Source of the DNA: Brachionus manjavacas | Lineage: Eukaryota; Rotifera; Eurotatoria; Ploima; Brachionidae | Reading direction: 5' to 3' | NCBI GenBank assembly: GCA_019054805.1 | Contig: JAHQIY010000020.1 | Location: 496,001-560,000 of the forward strand | DNA: 64,000 nt | In this document: piece by piece, positions 46,398 to 58,800 of the stretch | Position numbering within the stretch: position 1 is the first letter of the stretch | How the letters are laid out: every line of letters begins with the position of its first letter | The notes under the pieces: model-generated | Databases searched by the model: none | What the model was told of the DNA's origin: nothing | What the model saw: the letters and a program-made list of their open reading frames with translations, nothing else | Translations under genes and position numbers: made by a program

Positions 46398-46900
46398 CAG
46401 AGCTGTTTATAAGTCCCAAATAAAAGTCCAAGTCCAAATATTTTTTACTTTTAAAAAAAGTTCAGAAAACATGAATTTTGCAGACTTGTACAAAAGTCAC
46501 GAAAAAAAGTCTCAACAAGTCATTAAAAAGTCTAAGTCAAGAATTTGACTTTAAAAATTTAAAAAGTACAAGTCTTGACTTTGTAACTTTAAAGTTATTA
46601 TTAATTTATTTAAAGAAATTAATAATTGATTAAGAAATATTATTAACTAAAAAATATTTTCATTTCATATACTTATTTCATTTCATATATTTTATCAAAA
46701 TAAAGAAATTAAGAATTTTAGGAATTTCTTATTTAACTTAAAGATAACTTTTATTTAAAAAATGTTTAGTTTTAACTTAAATCTTTAACAGATCAAAGTT
46801 ACAATTTTTAATTTTTTTCCAACAAGTCAAAGTCAAGACTTGTACTTTTTAAATTTTTTCCTACAACTGACTTAAGACTTGTGACTTTTAAACAACTCTG
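46398..46900. mobile_element. hAT-like MITE
   Basis: Imperfect terminal inverted repeats CAGAGCTGTTTATAAGTC (46398 on) and its partner ending …GACTTTTAAACAACTCTG (46900). CAG(A/G)G-TG termini are typical of hAT elements. The interior is non-coding and repeats AAGTC/GACTT motifs near both ends. Flanking 8-mers do not match, so the target duplication is not confirmed. Similar right ends occur near 30452-30475. Confidence 0.5.
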
Positions 46901-46912
46901 GAATTTTGTGCC

Positions 46913-47240
46913 GTTCCAAGTAGCTTTTAGGGTGGCCAAATGTTCTTTTTACCGTTCCAAGTAGCTTTAAGGGTGGCCAAATGTTCTTTTTACCGTTCCA
47001 AGTAGCTTTTAGGGTGGCCAAATGTTCTTTTTACCGTTCCAAGTAGCTTTAAGGGTGGCCAAATGTTCTTTTTACCGTTCCAAGTAGCTTTTAGGGTGGC
47101 CAAATGTTCTTTTTACCGTTCCAAGTAGCTTTAAGGGTGGCCAAATGTTCTTTTTACCGTTCCAAGTAGCTTTTAGGGTGGCCAAATGTTCTTTTTACCG
47201 TTCCAAGTAGCTTTTAGGGTGGCCAAATGTTCTTTTTACC
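46913..47240. repeat. Tandem array, eight 41-bp units
   Basis: Eight head-to-tail units beginning GTTCCAAGTAGCTTT(T/A)AG and ending TTCTTTTTACC. Units differ almost only at one T/A site, in the order T-A-T-A-T-A-T-T, so the first six form three 82-bp dimers. The array starts 12 bp after the hAT-like MITE and ends about 800 bp upstream of the MICAL ATG. Not coding in any useful frame. Confidence 0.95.
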
Positions 47241-48043
47241 GTTTTTCTGTCTTGTGACATTTAAACATCGTTGTCTTTGACTAGCATTCGCTTGAATGTT
47301 CACTCTTTCAACAATACTAACTTTCAAAATTAAGCATTTTATAATGTTAACCAAGGTTTTTGTAAATACAAGGAGTTTTTTTAAGTAAATTTATTTTTGT
47401 AAAAAAAAAGTAATTTTAGTTATAAAAAAAATTAAAAATTCTGCCAAAATTTAATTGAGTCTAGAGTTAGTCGATTTCAAACACGTGATCTATGACTACC
47501 AATGCATGCACTAGAATTTTGCAACTCTTCGCAAGGGTTCAAAGTAACTGCAATGATTGACCTCTGAGCAATGAGCAATTGAAAACGAAAAAAAAAACAA
47601 ATAAAATTTTTACAATTTGTTTATCTGAGTACACGCGTGCATAATTTATTTAAAATTGTGCTCGCCGCTCAGTCAATCATTCAGCCAGGCCAAGAACTAA
47701 TCGGACTAACAACAAGTCAATTCAAAAAAGTCTGTGTAAAAAGGTCGGCTATTCTCGCCGACTCGTACACAGCAAACATTGTTTGTAAACAAATTTCTCG
47801 CTTGATAACAACAAAAATTAACTCATCACTCGCAACCCCTCACTCTTTCACTCACTCACTCACATATGCAAAGACCCAAGAAGCGACAATAAAATTATAA
47901 TTTTCTTATTCTCCTTTGTTTGCTTAATAATTAAATAAAAAAAAAATTTTTTTGATTAATTTTTTATTAACTTTAAATAAACAAATTTTGTTGTTGTTGT
48001 TGTTGTTGTTGAAATAGAGAATAAAAAAAAAAATTCATATGAG
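47241..48043. other. 5' flank of MICAL
   Basis: The segment 47470-47900 is less A/T-simple than intergenic DNA here and includes CT/CA-rich runs (CACTCTTTCACTCACTCACT, about 47840). A (TTG)n tract (47988-48011) sits about 33 bp before the ATG. This probably contains the MICAL promoter and 5'UTR. An 87-codon open frame at 47637-47900 has no recognisable domain and is not called. Confidence 0.45.
47988..48011. repeat. (TTG)n microsatellite in MICAL 5' leader
   Basis: Eight TTG units immediately upstream of the MICAL start codon, followed by AAATAGAGAATA and an A-run before the ATG at 48044. Confidence 0.85.
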
Positions 48044-49800
48044 ATGAATGATGCTAACTTAGGCAATGAGACAAAGTTCGAGAGCGTGTTCGAGTCGTTT
48101 GTGCGCTCGAGCTCGTCGCGCCAAATCAAAAAAACATTCGACACACTGCTGGAGCATGTGGGCATAGACGGCCGCCAAGTTTACCTGCACGGCCACCACC
48201 AACCCAAGCGCCACTCAAGCACCCGGCTGGTCTACAAGATAATAAAGGCGCGCACCGACTACTGGAAGTCAAACGAGCTGTGGAAAAAGTACGAGAAGAA
48301 GGCGGGCTGCGAGGAGTACGCGAACAGGTCGCAGGGCGCCGAGCGGCCGCTCAGCGTGCTCATAATCGGGAGCGGGCCGGTGGGCCTGCGGCTCAGCATC
48401 GAGTGCGCCCTGCTCGGCTTCAAGTGCACCGTGGTGGAGAAGCGGGACCGGTTCTCGCGCAACAACGTCCTTCACCTCTGGCCCTACACCATCCACGACC
48501 TCAAGTCGCTGGGCGCCAAGCTCTTCTACGGCAAGTTCTGCGCCGGCTCCATCGACCACATCAGCATACGCAAGCTGCAGTGCGTGCTGCTCAAGGTGGC
48601 GCTGCTGATGGGCGTCCAGGTGCACTTTAACACGTCGTTCGAGCAGCTGGTCGAGCCGGACAGCGCCGGATGGCGCATCAAGTGCATACCGGAGAGTCAC
48701 GCGGTGGCCGGCGAGCGATTCGACGCGGTGATCGGCGCCGACGGCCGCCGCAACTCGCTGCCCGGCTTCAGGCGCAAGGAGTTCCGCGGCCGCCTCGCCA
48801 TCGGCATCACCGTCAACTTTGTCAACTACAACACGCTCGACGAGCAGAACGTGGACGAGCGGAGCGGCGTCGCGTTCATATTCGACCAGAAGTTTTTTCT
48901 CGACTTGAAGCGCGAGACCGGCATCGACCTGGAGAACATAGTCTACTACAAGGACGACACGCACTACTTTGTCATGACCGCCAAGAGACAGTCGCTGCTC
49001 GACAAACACGTGATCAAAGACGACTACGCCGACGCCGCCCAGCTATTGTCCAAGGAGAACGTTAACTTTGAGAATTTGTGCGCCTACGCCAAACAGGCCG
49101 CCTACCATTCGACTAGCAAAAAGCTGAGCACACTGCACTTTGCCAAAAACCACTACGGGCAGCCGGACGTGGCCATGTTCGACTTTACGAGCTTGTTTCA
49201 CTCGGAGAACGCGTCCAGGATTGTGGTGCGCAACGGACACACTCTGCTCATGTCGCTGGTGGGCGACAGCCTGCTCGAGCCGTTCTGGCCGCTGGGCACG
49301 GGCATCGCGCGCGGCTTCCTCGCCGCCCTCGACACTGCGTGGCAGCTGCGGGGCTACGCTGACGGCCGCGCGCCCCTACAGCTCTTGAGCGAGAGGGAGA
49401 GCGTCTACCAGCTGTTGTCGCAGACCACTCACGACAACATTGCCAAGAATTATCACGAGTTCACCATCGACCCGAGCACTAGGTACTGCAACTTGAATTC
49501 GGTGAAGAGGGGTGGCCAGTTGAGCGAGGAGCAGTTGATGCTGCTGTACGACAATGGCAGCGAGCCCATTTATTCGCCCAAGGCCGGCGAGCACTCCATT
49601 TTGGTGCTCAATGGCGGTGCGGTCAATAGCGGCAAGGTGGCGCACAAGAGGGCGCGCATTCACAATAGTTCCACTACTTTGCTGCACTGGGCGCAGATGG
49701 TCGTGCAGCCGTTCAGTCTCAAGATAGACAACTTCAACTCGTCGTGGAAAGACGGCGCTGTTCTCTTGGCCATCATAAACAGATACAAGTCGGACTATAT
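48044..49800 (+). CDS. MICAL exon 1: monooxygenase domain
   Basis: 586 codons. ESFVRSSSSRQIKKTFDTLL leads into RPLSVLIIGSGPVGLRLSIE (Rossmann FAD loop), FSRNNVLHLWPYTIHDLKSL, KFCAGSIDHISIRKLQ, AVIGADGRRNSLPGFRRKEF (DG motif), TGIDLENIVYYKDDTHYFVM, VGDSLLEPFWPLGTGIARGF (GD motif) and DPSTRYCNLN, all MICAL landmarks in order. The end begins the CH domain (HWAQMVVQPFSLKIDNFNSS, WKDGAVLLAIINRYKSDY). Donor GTAAGT at 49801. The exon is strikingly G+C-rich against its surroundings, which explains long antisense and frame-shifted open frames over it. Confidence 0.95.
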
Positions 49801-52800
49801 GTAAGTTTTTTTTTTATTTATTTGTTTATCTGTGACCAGCTAAAGGCTCAGGATTAAAGCACGGACCCATTGAAGATTGGCAAAATCAACTAAATTTAAA
49901 GTTCACGAAATTCAAAAATTTAGTGCTATCTGAATTTCACATTTTTGACTAAAAATTCGTAATCTACGCACTCAAAAACCCCATAAAAATTTTTTTTTTT
50001 ACACCCAGGGTTCCAAAAATAGCAAACCCTTTAAAGAGTTGTTGTTCTTTAAGACTCAAAATCTCAAAGATAAAACTTTAATATACTAAAAAAGTATATA
50101 TATTCTAAAAGAGCATAAAATTCTCTACATGCAGATGTAATTTAGAAGAAAAAAAAAAGGATGTGGCGGTTTTTGTTGGCTAAAAAAAAGGAAAAAATGT
50201 GTTTTTTCTGGTTTAAATCGTATCTCATCCGAGGGATCAATTATGACCCGATTTTTTCTCTTTCTTTTAAATCTAGACAAAATTCTGAACAAATCTACGG
50301 TTTTACTTTTTTATTTTATTGCTTTATTTTTCTTAAAAAATCTCTTCAATCATGCGATTTTTAACAAATTTGTCAAATTTGAATTCTTTTATTAGAATTT
50401 TTAGATTAAACTAGAGAATTCGATATTTTTAGGTGCTCAACCACTGTTTTTTTCGATTTTCCTGAAAAATATGCTTTTAGGACTTGGCCGTATGTCGCGC
50501 CACTATTGTAACCTACTAAACACCGCCAAAATCGTCTAATTAATTTTTTTGAAAGCTCAGAACCCAAATACTTTTCTTTTGCTTCGGCTTAAAGCTCCAT
50601 CATTCTTGGAAATGTCTGATTTGTTCTTGCTCTAATATGCTGTTTTAAATAACGCCAAAGACCTTCTATTGGATTCTTCAGATTCAGATGAGGTAAAAAA
50701 ATCATGATAACTATTATTTATATGGGATTCAAACTCTATTTCCATATGATCATCTTCTTCCTCTTCAATAATTTTTTTGTTGGCCGAAAACTCCAAGGTT
50801 ACTAACACAAGATTGATTATATTTTGATTTTTTAGGCATTTTTTACGAAATTTTATTCATACTTAGATAAGTTTTTAGTAAAATTTAGAAAAAAAATATC
50901 AAAAGAATATTAATATACAAATTTGTTAATAATCACATGATTTGAAGAGATTTTTTAAGAAAAATAAAGCAATAAAATAAAAAAGTAATACCATAGAATT
51001 GTTCAGAATTTTGTCTAGATTTAAAAGAAGGAAAAAAAAATCGGGTCACAATTGATCCCTCGGAGAAGATGCGATTTAAACCAGAAAAAACACATTTTTT
51101 CCTTTTTTTTAGCCAACAAAAACCGCCACACCCTTTTTTTTTCTTCTAAATTACATCTGCATGTAGAGAATTTTATGCTCTTTCAGAATATATATACTTT
51201 TTTAGTATATTAAAGTTTTATCTTTGAGATTTTGAGTCAAAAATGTGAAATTCAGATAGCACTAAATTTTTGAATTTCGTGAACTTTAATAAAAAATTTT
51301 TTTTTTTGAAACACAAAATATCTGAACATCCATTTAAAAAAAATCATCATCATCTTCAGATTTCATTTAACACTAGAAGCACCAAAACGAGTCATTTTGA
51401 CTCGTTATGAACAATAAAGAATTAATAATTTATTTTATGTTTGAATTTATTTAAATTATTAAATTAATTGAATAAAAATAGTGAATTATTTAATTTTAGT
51501 TTTTATTATTTATTTTTTATTTATTTGTTTTATCTGTGCCGAGCTAAAGCTTCTTCAGATAAAAAAAAAATTTAATAAAAATAAAAATTTAGACAAAATA
51601 AAAAAAAATGCAAAGAAAAAATATTATATAGTAAATAATTTGACGGTCAATTAATAAAAATCTACGGACTAGAAAAATAAATTAACGGGAAATAATCAAA
51701 ATATTTATTATCTAACGAAGCAATAAACTTAAAATTAAATTAATCAATAAAATACACAAAATGAAATTATTTGAGGAAAAGAAAAAAAATTATTTTCTTT
51801 GTCTCAATTTGTATTTTTTTGGACTTGACGTTACGTCTACTTTATCATCATTACTTTCTTGATTTTTTGGTTTTGGTTTTCTCCCTCTTTTCTTGACTCT
51901 TCTTCGATTTTTGGCCGCTAAAATCTAAGTCGATTTTTGCTATTCGAGCATATTTTTTTTTTCAGCATAAAATTAAGAATAACTTTCTAAATTAACTAAA
52001 TTCAAATAAAAAAATATTTCCTTTGTACAAAATCAAGTATTAGAAGCACCAAAAAGAGTCATTTTGACTCGTTTTTAATTAAAATTTTGAATTTATCTAC
52101 AAAATCAATGGATGAGTCAAAAAATATTTATAAAAAGTTCACAAATCTTTAAATAACTGACTCAAATCCTACTACTTGAACGAAGATAAGCAAATTTAAA
52201 AATTGCAAAAATTATAGTTTGCGTATATTACATGAAAGACGAAAAATTGGTTCAAAAATGAATGAATTAATTAGAAGATAAAATTTTTGCAAGATACTTT
52301 TTTTTAGCCAAATTTTTATTTTTATTCAATTAAAATTAAGTTTTGAATAGATTTATCCAAATAATAAATTATTATCAATTTTTATTCATTAGATTCCATT
52401 AAAACAAGTCATCTTGACTCGTTTTGGTGCTTCTAGTGTTAAAATTGATAAATTTTAAGAAGTGACATGTGAAAAGTATTCAAGTATTGAACAGTTCAGG
52501 AAAGAAAGAAGAAATAATAAGATAGCAATAACACAATGGAGTTGGGTATTCAACATACCTTGATTCAAACCCCGCGAGACATTTAAGAATTTAAGTTTAT
52601 TAAAGGCCTCATGATGCAGAATATTGGAAGGGGTATCATATTTTGGTTTAAGTATAAAACGAACTGCCGAGTTTTGTAAGACTTGAATTTTTTTAATGTT
52701 TGTCTCCGACAATGAATTCAGACACGGAAAAGAGTAATCAATTATAGATCCGATTAAAGATTTATATAGGTTTCCTAGTGTGTAATAAATAAGATCCCAC

Positions 52801-55800
52801 TTTTTGTTTGACAATATTTTTATTAAGTTCAACCGTGAACTACAACGCTGTTTTATTTCATCAACCATTGGGGTAAAGGTTAATTTTGAATCAAATTTTA
52901 TACCTAAAAACTTGATTTCCTTTTGACTCTCAATTTTATTTTCATATATTTTTAATCTTAAGTCAAAATTTAAAAATATATTAAATTTTAGTCTTTTTCT
53001 AGGCCTTAAAAAATATCCATGGTCAATAACACTTTTTACAAATACTCTCTATTTATTTTGTTCAATTTCCACACAGTGCTTTTTAAATTTTGAACAAAAA
53101 TTTGTAGCTCTTTAATTACCACATAAACGAATTAGACAAGACACACGTTTAAGCGATAAATTTTCTTGATTTTCTTGACTTAAATTTTTTTTACGAGCGC
53201 TTTTAGGGGTTCCAGATGACGATGTAATTCTTTTCAATTTCTTCGACAAGTTTGATCAAAAAATCTCGCCTTGATATGTTGCATTTATTCACACTTTTGT
53301 TTAGAATCCAGCTACTGATGCAAGCTAAATTAATGATGCTATAAAATACTTGCACTGGACACCGTCTTGTTGGAGCTTATACTGAATAAAACTTGGCCAA
53401 TTTATTAATAAGATCTACACCAACTTTTTTAGAATTGTAATCATGCACATCATTTGTTTTTATCTTGAGTAAAAAGTAGTCTTCTGGTTCTGCATAGACT
53501 GAATGGTGAAACGAACTGAAATCAATGAAATATTTTTTTCATGCTTGCCTTGAGAAATGATTAGTAAAACACCTGTATTGTGCTAATAAACAAGAGAATC
53601 AAACAAACGAGTCATTTTGACTCGTTTTGGTGCTTCTATTAGTATATATTTTATTTTGCACAAAGAAAAAAATTTTTTTATTTGAATTTAATTAATTTAA
53701 TTTAACAAGAAATTTTCTATTTTTATGTTCTTTTCTTGACATAGAGAAAATTCTGTCTTTTTGTGTATTTTAACTATGAATCCTTTTTTTCATACTATAA
53801 ACAGTGTTCTTTTGTGTCCTTTTGTGAAATTTTTGTTTACGGTGTCTTGAGCCCATTTTTTTTTCTTGAATAAACAAATAGATACACGAGGTTCGGGGCA
53901 GAGCTTTGGTTTAGGGAATGAGGTTAATAAAAATAAGCGAGGGTTTTTTTAATTTTTTTATTAGAACAATGTGAATTGAAGGAAAAAATGTCCTATTAGC
54001 CGAAGACAATGTGAAGGCTTATTAGACTCAAGGACAGAATATTCTTTTTACCAAGAAAAGAACATAAAAATACAGAATTTTTTGATTAGGTCACAGAAGA
54101 AGATAAATGAACACTTTTTAAGCTTGGAAAACAGGAATTCAAATTAAAATTACCCAAAAAAAACATTTAAAAAATAAAAAGCTAATTGTCTATCTTTTCA
54201 GATACACCCAAAAGCTGAATATGTTTTTGAAGAGAGCTATTTTAAATTATATTATTAATATATTTTTAATTTCTAGACCAAATTTTATTTTTTATTTTTC
54301 AGTTTTATTCTATTTGTGTGAAAAATTCAATTTAAATTTACAGAGGTTTGTAAAAGCCCTCAGCAGATTTCATATCTTCGAATTTTGTCAATCCAACTTT
54401 TGACACCTTCCATTAGAGTCTGTATTCCATTGGAGTCATATAAGACTGATTTTAGTATCCGGAGCTTCAATTGATGAAGCATTTTGGCTTCTCAGCCATT
54501 CTCGTAAGACTTTCCCTTTCAATGTATTGACCAAAAATATTTAAAAGGTTTAGATTCAGGCAAATTTGCAGGGTCATCCATCTTAACGACATGATCGATT
54601 GAGCTTTTGATCATTAAGTTTAATGTCGCTTCTGTGTAATGAAAGCTCCCAAGTCGGGCCATAATGAAAAATTTTTGTCTGACTGAAACTTTTTGATGAA
54701 GGAAGCAATCTCCTGCTCAGACATTCATCTTGGTGAACAATTCGATTGATTGCATTGCCACTTTCAATGACTTTCATTTTTTTTGTTTCAGCAGGTCTAT
54801 AAAATAATTAAGTCTACAAAACAAACTAACTCAGAGGATTTCAAATCTGCCTTAAGATTTTTTTAATAATCAATTATTAAAATTAAAAAGTTAAATAGAT
54901 TTAAAAAATTTTTTTTTTAAATTTCACTCTTTCAGAGACTTCAAGCAATTAGAGCAACAAAATGACATAAAACAGAATCTACATACCTTGTTTGACATTA
55001 TCGAGCAAAAACTAGGCTTTCTGGTAGAAGATTGGGCCAAGGAGGATTTTTTGAATGAAGATAAACAGCCATCTAAATCAAGCGTATTGACCATACTTGA
55101 TAAACTTTATGAATGCTTTAAAAATGATCCCATTTTGGATGATAGGCTAGAGATCGAGACCGAAGCTGAAGACCCGACTCGAATACTTGCGAAGAGACGT
55201 CGTCCAATGACCATTTTGGACAATGAGAGCGTTCCTGATGAGATCAAAGAACCTGTTGGATTGAGGAGACGCGGCAGTCTGGTCAAATCTGCAGTGTTCC
55301 AGAATAGAATTGATTTTTTTAACAAAAACGCTGCTCAGAGCGAAATTGAGCGCAAAGCCAGCTTTAATAGGCCAAAGGCGGAATTCGAAATGTTCGAGTC
55401 GAGACCCGTTTGCTACAAATGTGGTCTCCGTATTTCCAAAGCGGACACTGTTTCGCTTTTTGACGGAATTGTCTTGCATGCCAATTGCTTCCGGTGCCAA
55501 GATTGTAATCGACAGCTCAGACCAGTTTGCTTCAAACACACAATTAATCAAAACAATAAATGTAAATTAATCTTAAATAAAATTTTTCTTTTTTTGTTGA
55601 GTATTTTATTTAAAAAGATACATTTTTTTGTAATAACCATGCTCAAAAAGATGCTAGAAACAATTTGTCCGATGATGACAGTTTTGAAAAGATTGGACAA
55701 GTGCAATCAAGACTTAGATTTGGTGAATATGAATCGCCGCGTAAGTTAAAACACTTCAACATAAAACTTTTGCATTCAATTTGCGTTTATTTTATGTTCA

Positions 55801-58800
55801 TTACTTATAGAGCTATTCCATTCCGTGGCAAAAATCCACATTATCTTATTAGTTTTATTATTCAGCATTATTCTAATAAGCATTGCATTTTATCTCACTA
55901 ATCATAGCTTTGAATGAAATTTAACAGCCATCTTCCCCCCGCCCCTTAAAATGGATTTTTTTTAAAAATAATTCCAATTATAATTCTAAAGAAATAGATT
56001 ATGTGAACAGAAAATAGTTCTATATCTTTTATTTATTTTAAAAGAATTTTAGATTCAATAAATTGCTCAATTAAATGAAAAATTTATTTTTTTGGCTTAA
56101 AAATTAAGATGCATCAAAATTTTTTCTTCTATTGCGAATTTGAAATTTTTCCTTTATTCACAGGATATTATTTTTACTTTTTCTAACACCTTAAAGCTAT
56201 TTAATTGCATTAAGTAGATTCTTCAGTGAAAAGATGCTGAAGATGCGGAATTACAGGTGTAAACATGTTTTTTTCAGGTTGGATTTTTGATTAATAAAAA
56301 AAGGTTCTTAAAATATTTTTTTCTTATAAAAAAAAGTTTGAGTCTATTGCGATATGTGACCAGTTGATCACATAATCCTACTTAGTTATGTGATCAGGAC
56401 TGTTCAGCTATTACGTGACCAGTAAATAAGTAAAATTAAGATTAAAAAACATGGTCACTTAAATTTTTTTTTGGTCACATAAAATATTTTTTGGTCAACT
56501 AACTAATTTTCATTGAATTATTTTAAACGATACTAAAATGTTTTTTTTTAAATGAAAAGTTAAATTTTAAATTAATCGTGAAAAAAGTTGACTAAATTTT
56601 TCTTTTTTAATTTTCATAAAAAAAGAAAAATTTGAATCTTTTGAAAAATCGGTGTTTAAATTAAAAAAAAATAGTCAAATTTTATAACACTAATTTTTTT
56701 ATTTTCTTAATTGGTAACCTAAAAAAAGTTCACATAAATTAATATTTTCTCATATAATATAATAACTGGTCACATATTTTTTCACTTGGTCACGTATATT
56801 TTTTTTGGTCACATATTTTAATAAGCTCTTTATGATTGAATTTTTTTTTATTACTTAATTTTTCTTTGGTCACGTAATAGGTGAAAAGTCCTGGTCACAT
56901 AACTAAGTAAGATTGACTGTTCACCAAATTTGTGACCAACTGGTCACATATCGCAATAGACCCAAAAGTTAGAAAGCTCATTAAGAAGCTTGTCTTTTTG
57001 TTAAATGCCGAGCTTAAGGAGTCCTTGTGTAACTAATCTACTAAACTAAACTAAGGAGTCCTATCATTGCAGATACAAGTAATTACATACCAAACAATAA
57101 TATAAAATAGTTAATGATAAATCAGATTTAAAAGGAAAAACTATGTTTCAGAAAGGAATTTTTAGATTTTTTAGATCACCTAATTTGCTTTATTTTTAAA
57201 AATAAAAAATATTTAATACAAAACTTTTTACCATTGGGCCTAGTGTTGGTATCCGTACAAGCGGACACTTAACCGGCCAAAATTTTCAGAAACTGTGACC
57301 GTGTCCGCATTAGCCGGACAACCTTTAAGCGGGCGGTCATTTGGCCGGTCAGCTAGGCGGTCTATTTTTGGACCGCTAAAATCAACAGGCGGCCAAAAAA
57401 CAGGCCAACTTTTTGGCAGAAAATTTTTCATTTCTAAGTAAAATTTATTAATAAATTATTAGAAAAAATCTCTCTTTTTGGCACTTTGATATTTCACCAT
57501 TTTTGAGAAGATATCAAAATGTATATTACAGGTTATATAAAAAAAAATCAAAAATTAAACTTAAAAAAATTAAACCAAAATTTTCATAAACTAGCCAAAT
57601 TCTTCATTAATTTCAAAATTGAGATCAAACAAAAATAATCAAGCTTCTAAACTAGTCGTAACAAGAGAAAAGAGCAATCAACGCCAACTCATTAAAGAAA
57701 ACTTTAGTTCTTTAGTTTTGTTATTTACTTTCCCATTCCATATTATAAGCTCTAATTAAAATATTTTTTAATTTTTTAATTTTTGATATTTCTTCTTTCA
57801 TGAGGGTTCAAACGAAGGTCTTGAACCATTCGGACGTACCTTGGGGTTGGTTAAAATATTTTAAGGTGAGATTATTAGTAAAAGAAATAAAAGGGTGTCT
57901 GACCCCCAAAATAAAATTTTGCTAGAATTTTATTTCAGATACACACCAATTAATTACTTATTTAAAACAAAAAATTAATTAAAAAAAGATTTTATTTAAA
58001 GTTTATTTAAAATACTGAAATTAAAACAAATAGTTTTCGAAAAAAAATTAACGAGCGTTTCTGCCTATTTTTGCCTTTAGCAATTCCTGCACATTTTTAC
58101 TCTCAAACAAAAAAGACAATTTTTTTTCATCTTGTTGCCAACCTTTGAAAACACCATCAGAGTGTAAAATACCAAAAAAAAATTTTAAGGGACAAACTCA
58201 ATAACGGCTTAGAGAGAAAAAAATTTTTTTATTGAATATTTAAAAAATTTAAAATTAAGACAAACTCGATGTCGCCTTTGACACAACTGACTATTTCAAT
58301 GACCTACAGCGGGACAAATTCGAAAAACGATGCAACTTTTACTTGTCGCCCTATCAGACAAAGCGTGCAGCTACATCGGACTCGTCGAACTACTCGACGC
58401 CGAACACGTCGTTCACCGGCGCAGGCGACGATGCCGACACCACGCCATTCAAACTTAGCGAACGAGCCGAATTCGAGAGCATACTCGAAACGGAAGAATG
58501 CAACAACTCAAAAGAAGAAGAAGAGACAGAAGAAAAGGCCAACCTGGACGAGAACATCTTCTCGGATTCAGAGGATGAAAGTGAGAGCGAAGACGACAAC
58601 GACCAACGCTTCTACAGCATAGACACCAAGTACATCACATTGAGAAACAACGCACAACAATCCATCACACCAAGCACGTCCAAGTCAAAATCCCAGTCGC
58701 CATACTCGTCCAGCTCGGACCTTAACAACAAAATCATAGAGAATCAACTAAACGAACAAGTCGATGTGTATTTGATGAGAAAGCGTGCCCAGGAAAAGGC

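Noticed and set aside
46306..46548. 80-codon frame
   Set aside because: It runs across the left end of the hAT-like MITE; Lys/Ser-rich translation of AAGTC repeats.
46913..47240. Regular repeat array considered as CRISPR
   Set aside because: Units are directly contiguous with no variable spacers, and the genome is animal.
47637..47900. 87-codon frame upstream of MICAL
   Set aside because: No initiation evidence or domain; better explained as part of the promoter or 5' leader.
48269..49009. Long antisense open frame (246 codons) over MICAL exon 1
   Set aside because: Its Val/Leu/Ala/Arg-rich composition mirrors G/C-rich codons of the real gene; there is no domain, and the sense frame is unambiguous MICAL.
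54201..54403. Acceptor-like CTTTTCAG followed by a 60-codon frame, considered as a MICAL exon
   Set aside because: The translation is Phe/Ile/Asn-rich and does not continue the CH domain, whereas the exon at 54936 does so in phase.
55665..55901. Read-through frame from MICAL exon 3 into the following intron
   Set aside because: A consensus donor at 55741 interrupts it; the spliced phase gives the sensible C-termini.
57240..57431. 63-codon antisense frame in the GC-rich island
   Set aside because: It arises from Pro/Arg codons of a repeated GCCGG pattern; no start context or similarity.
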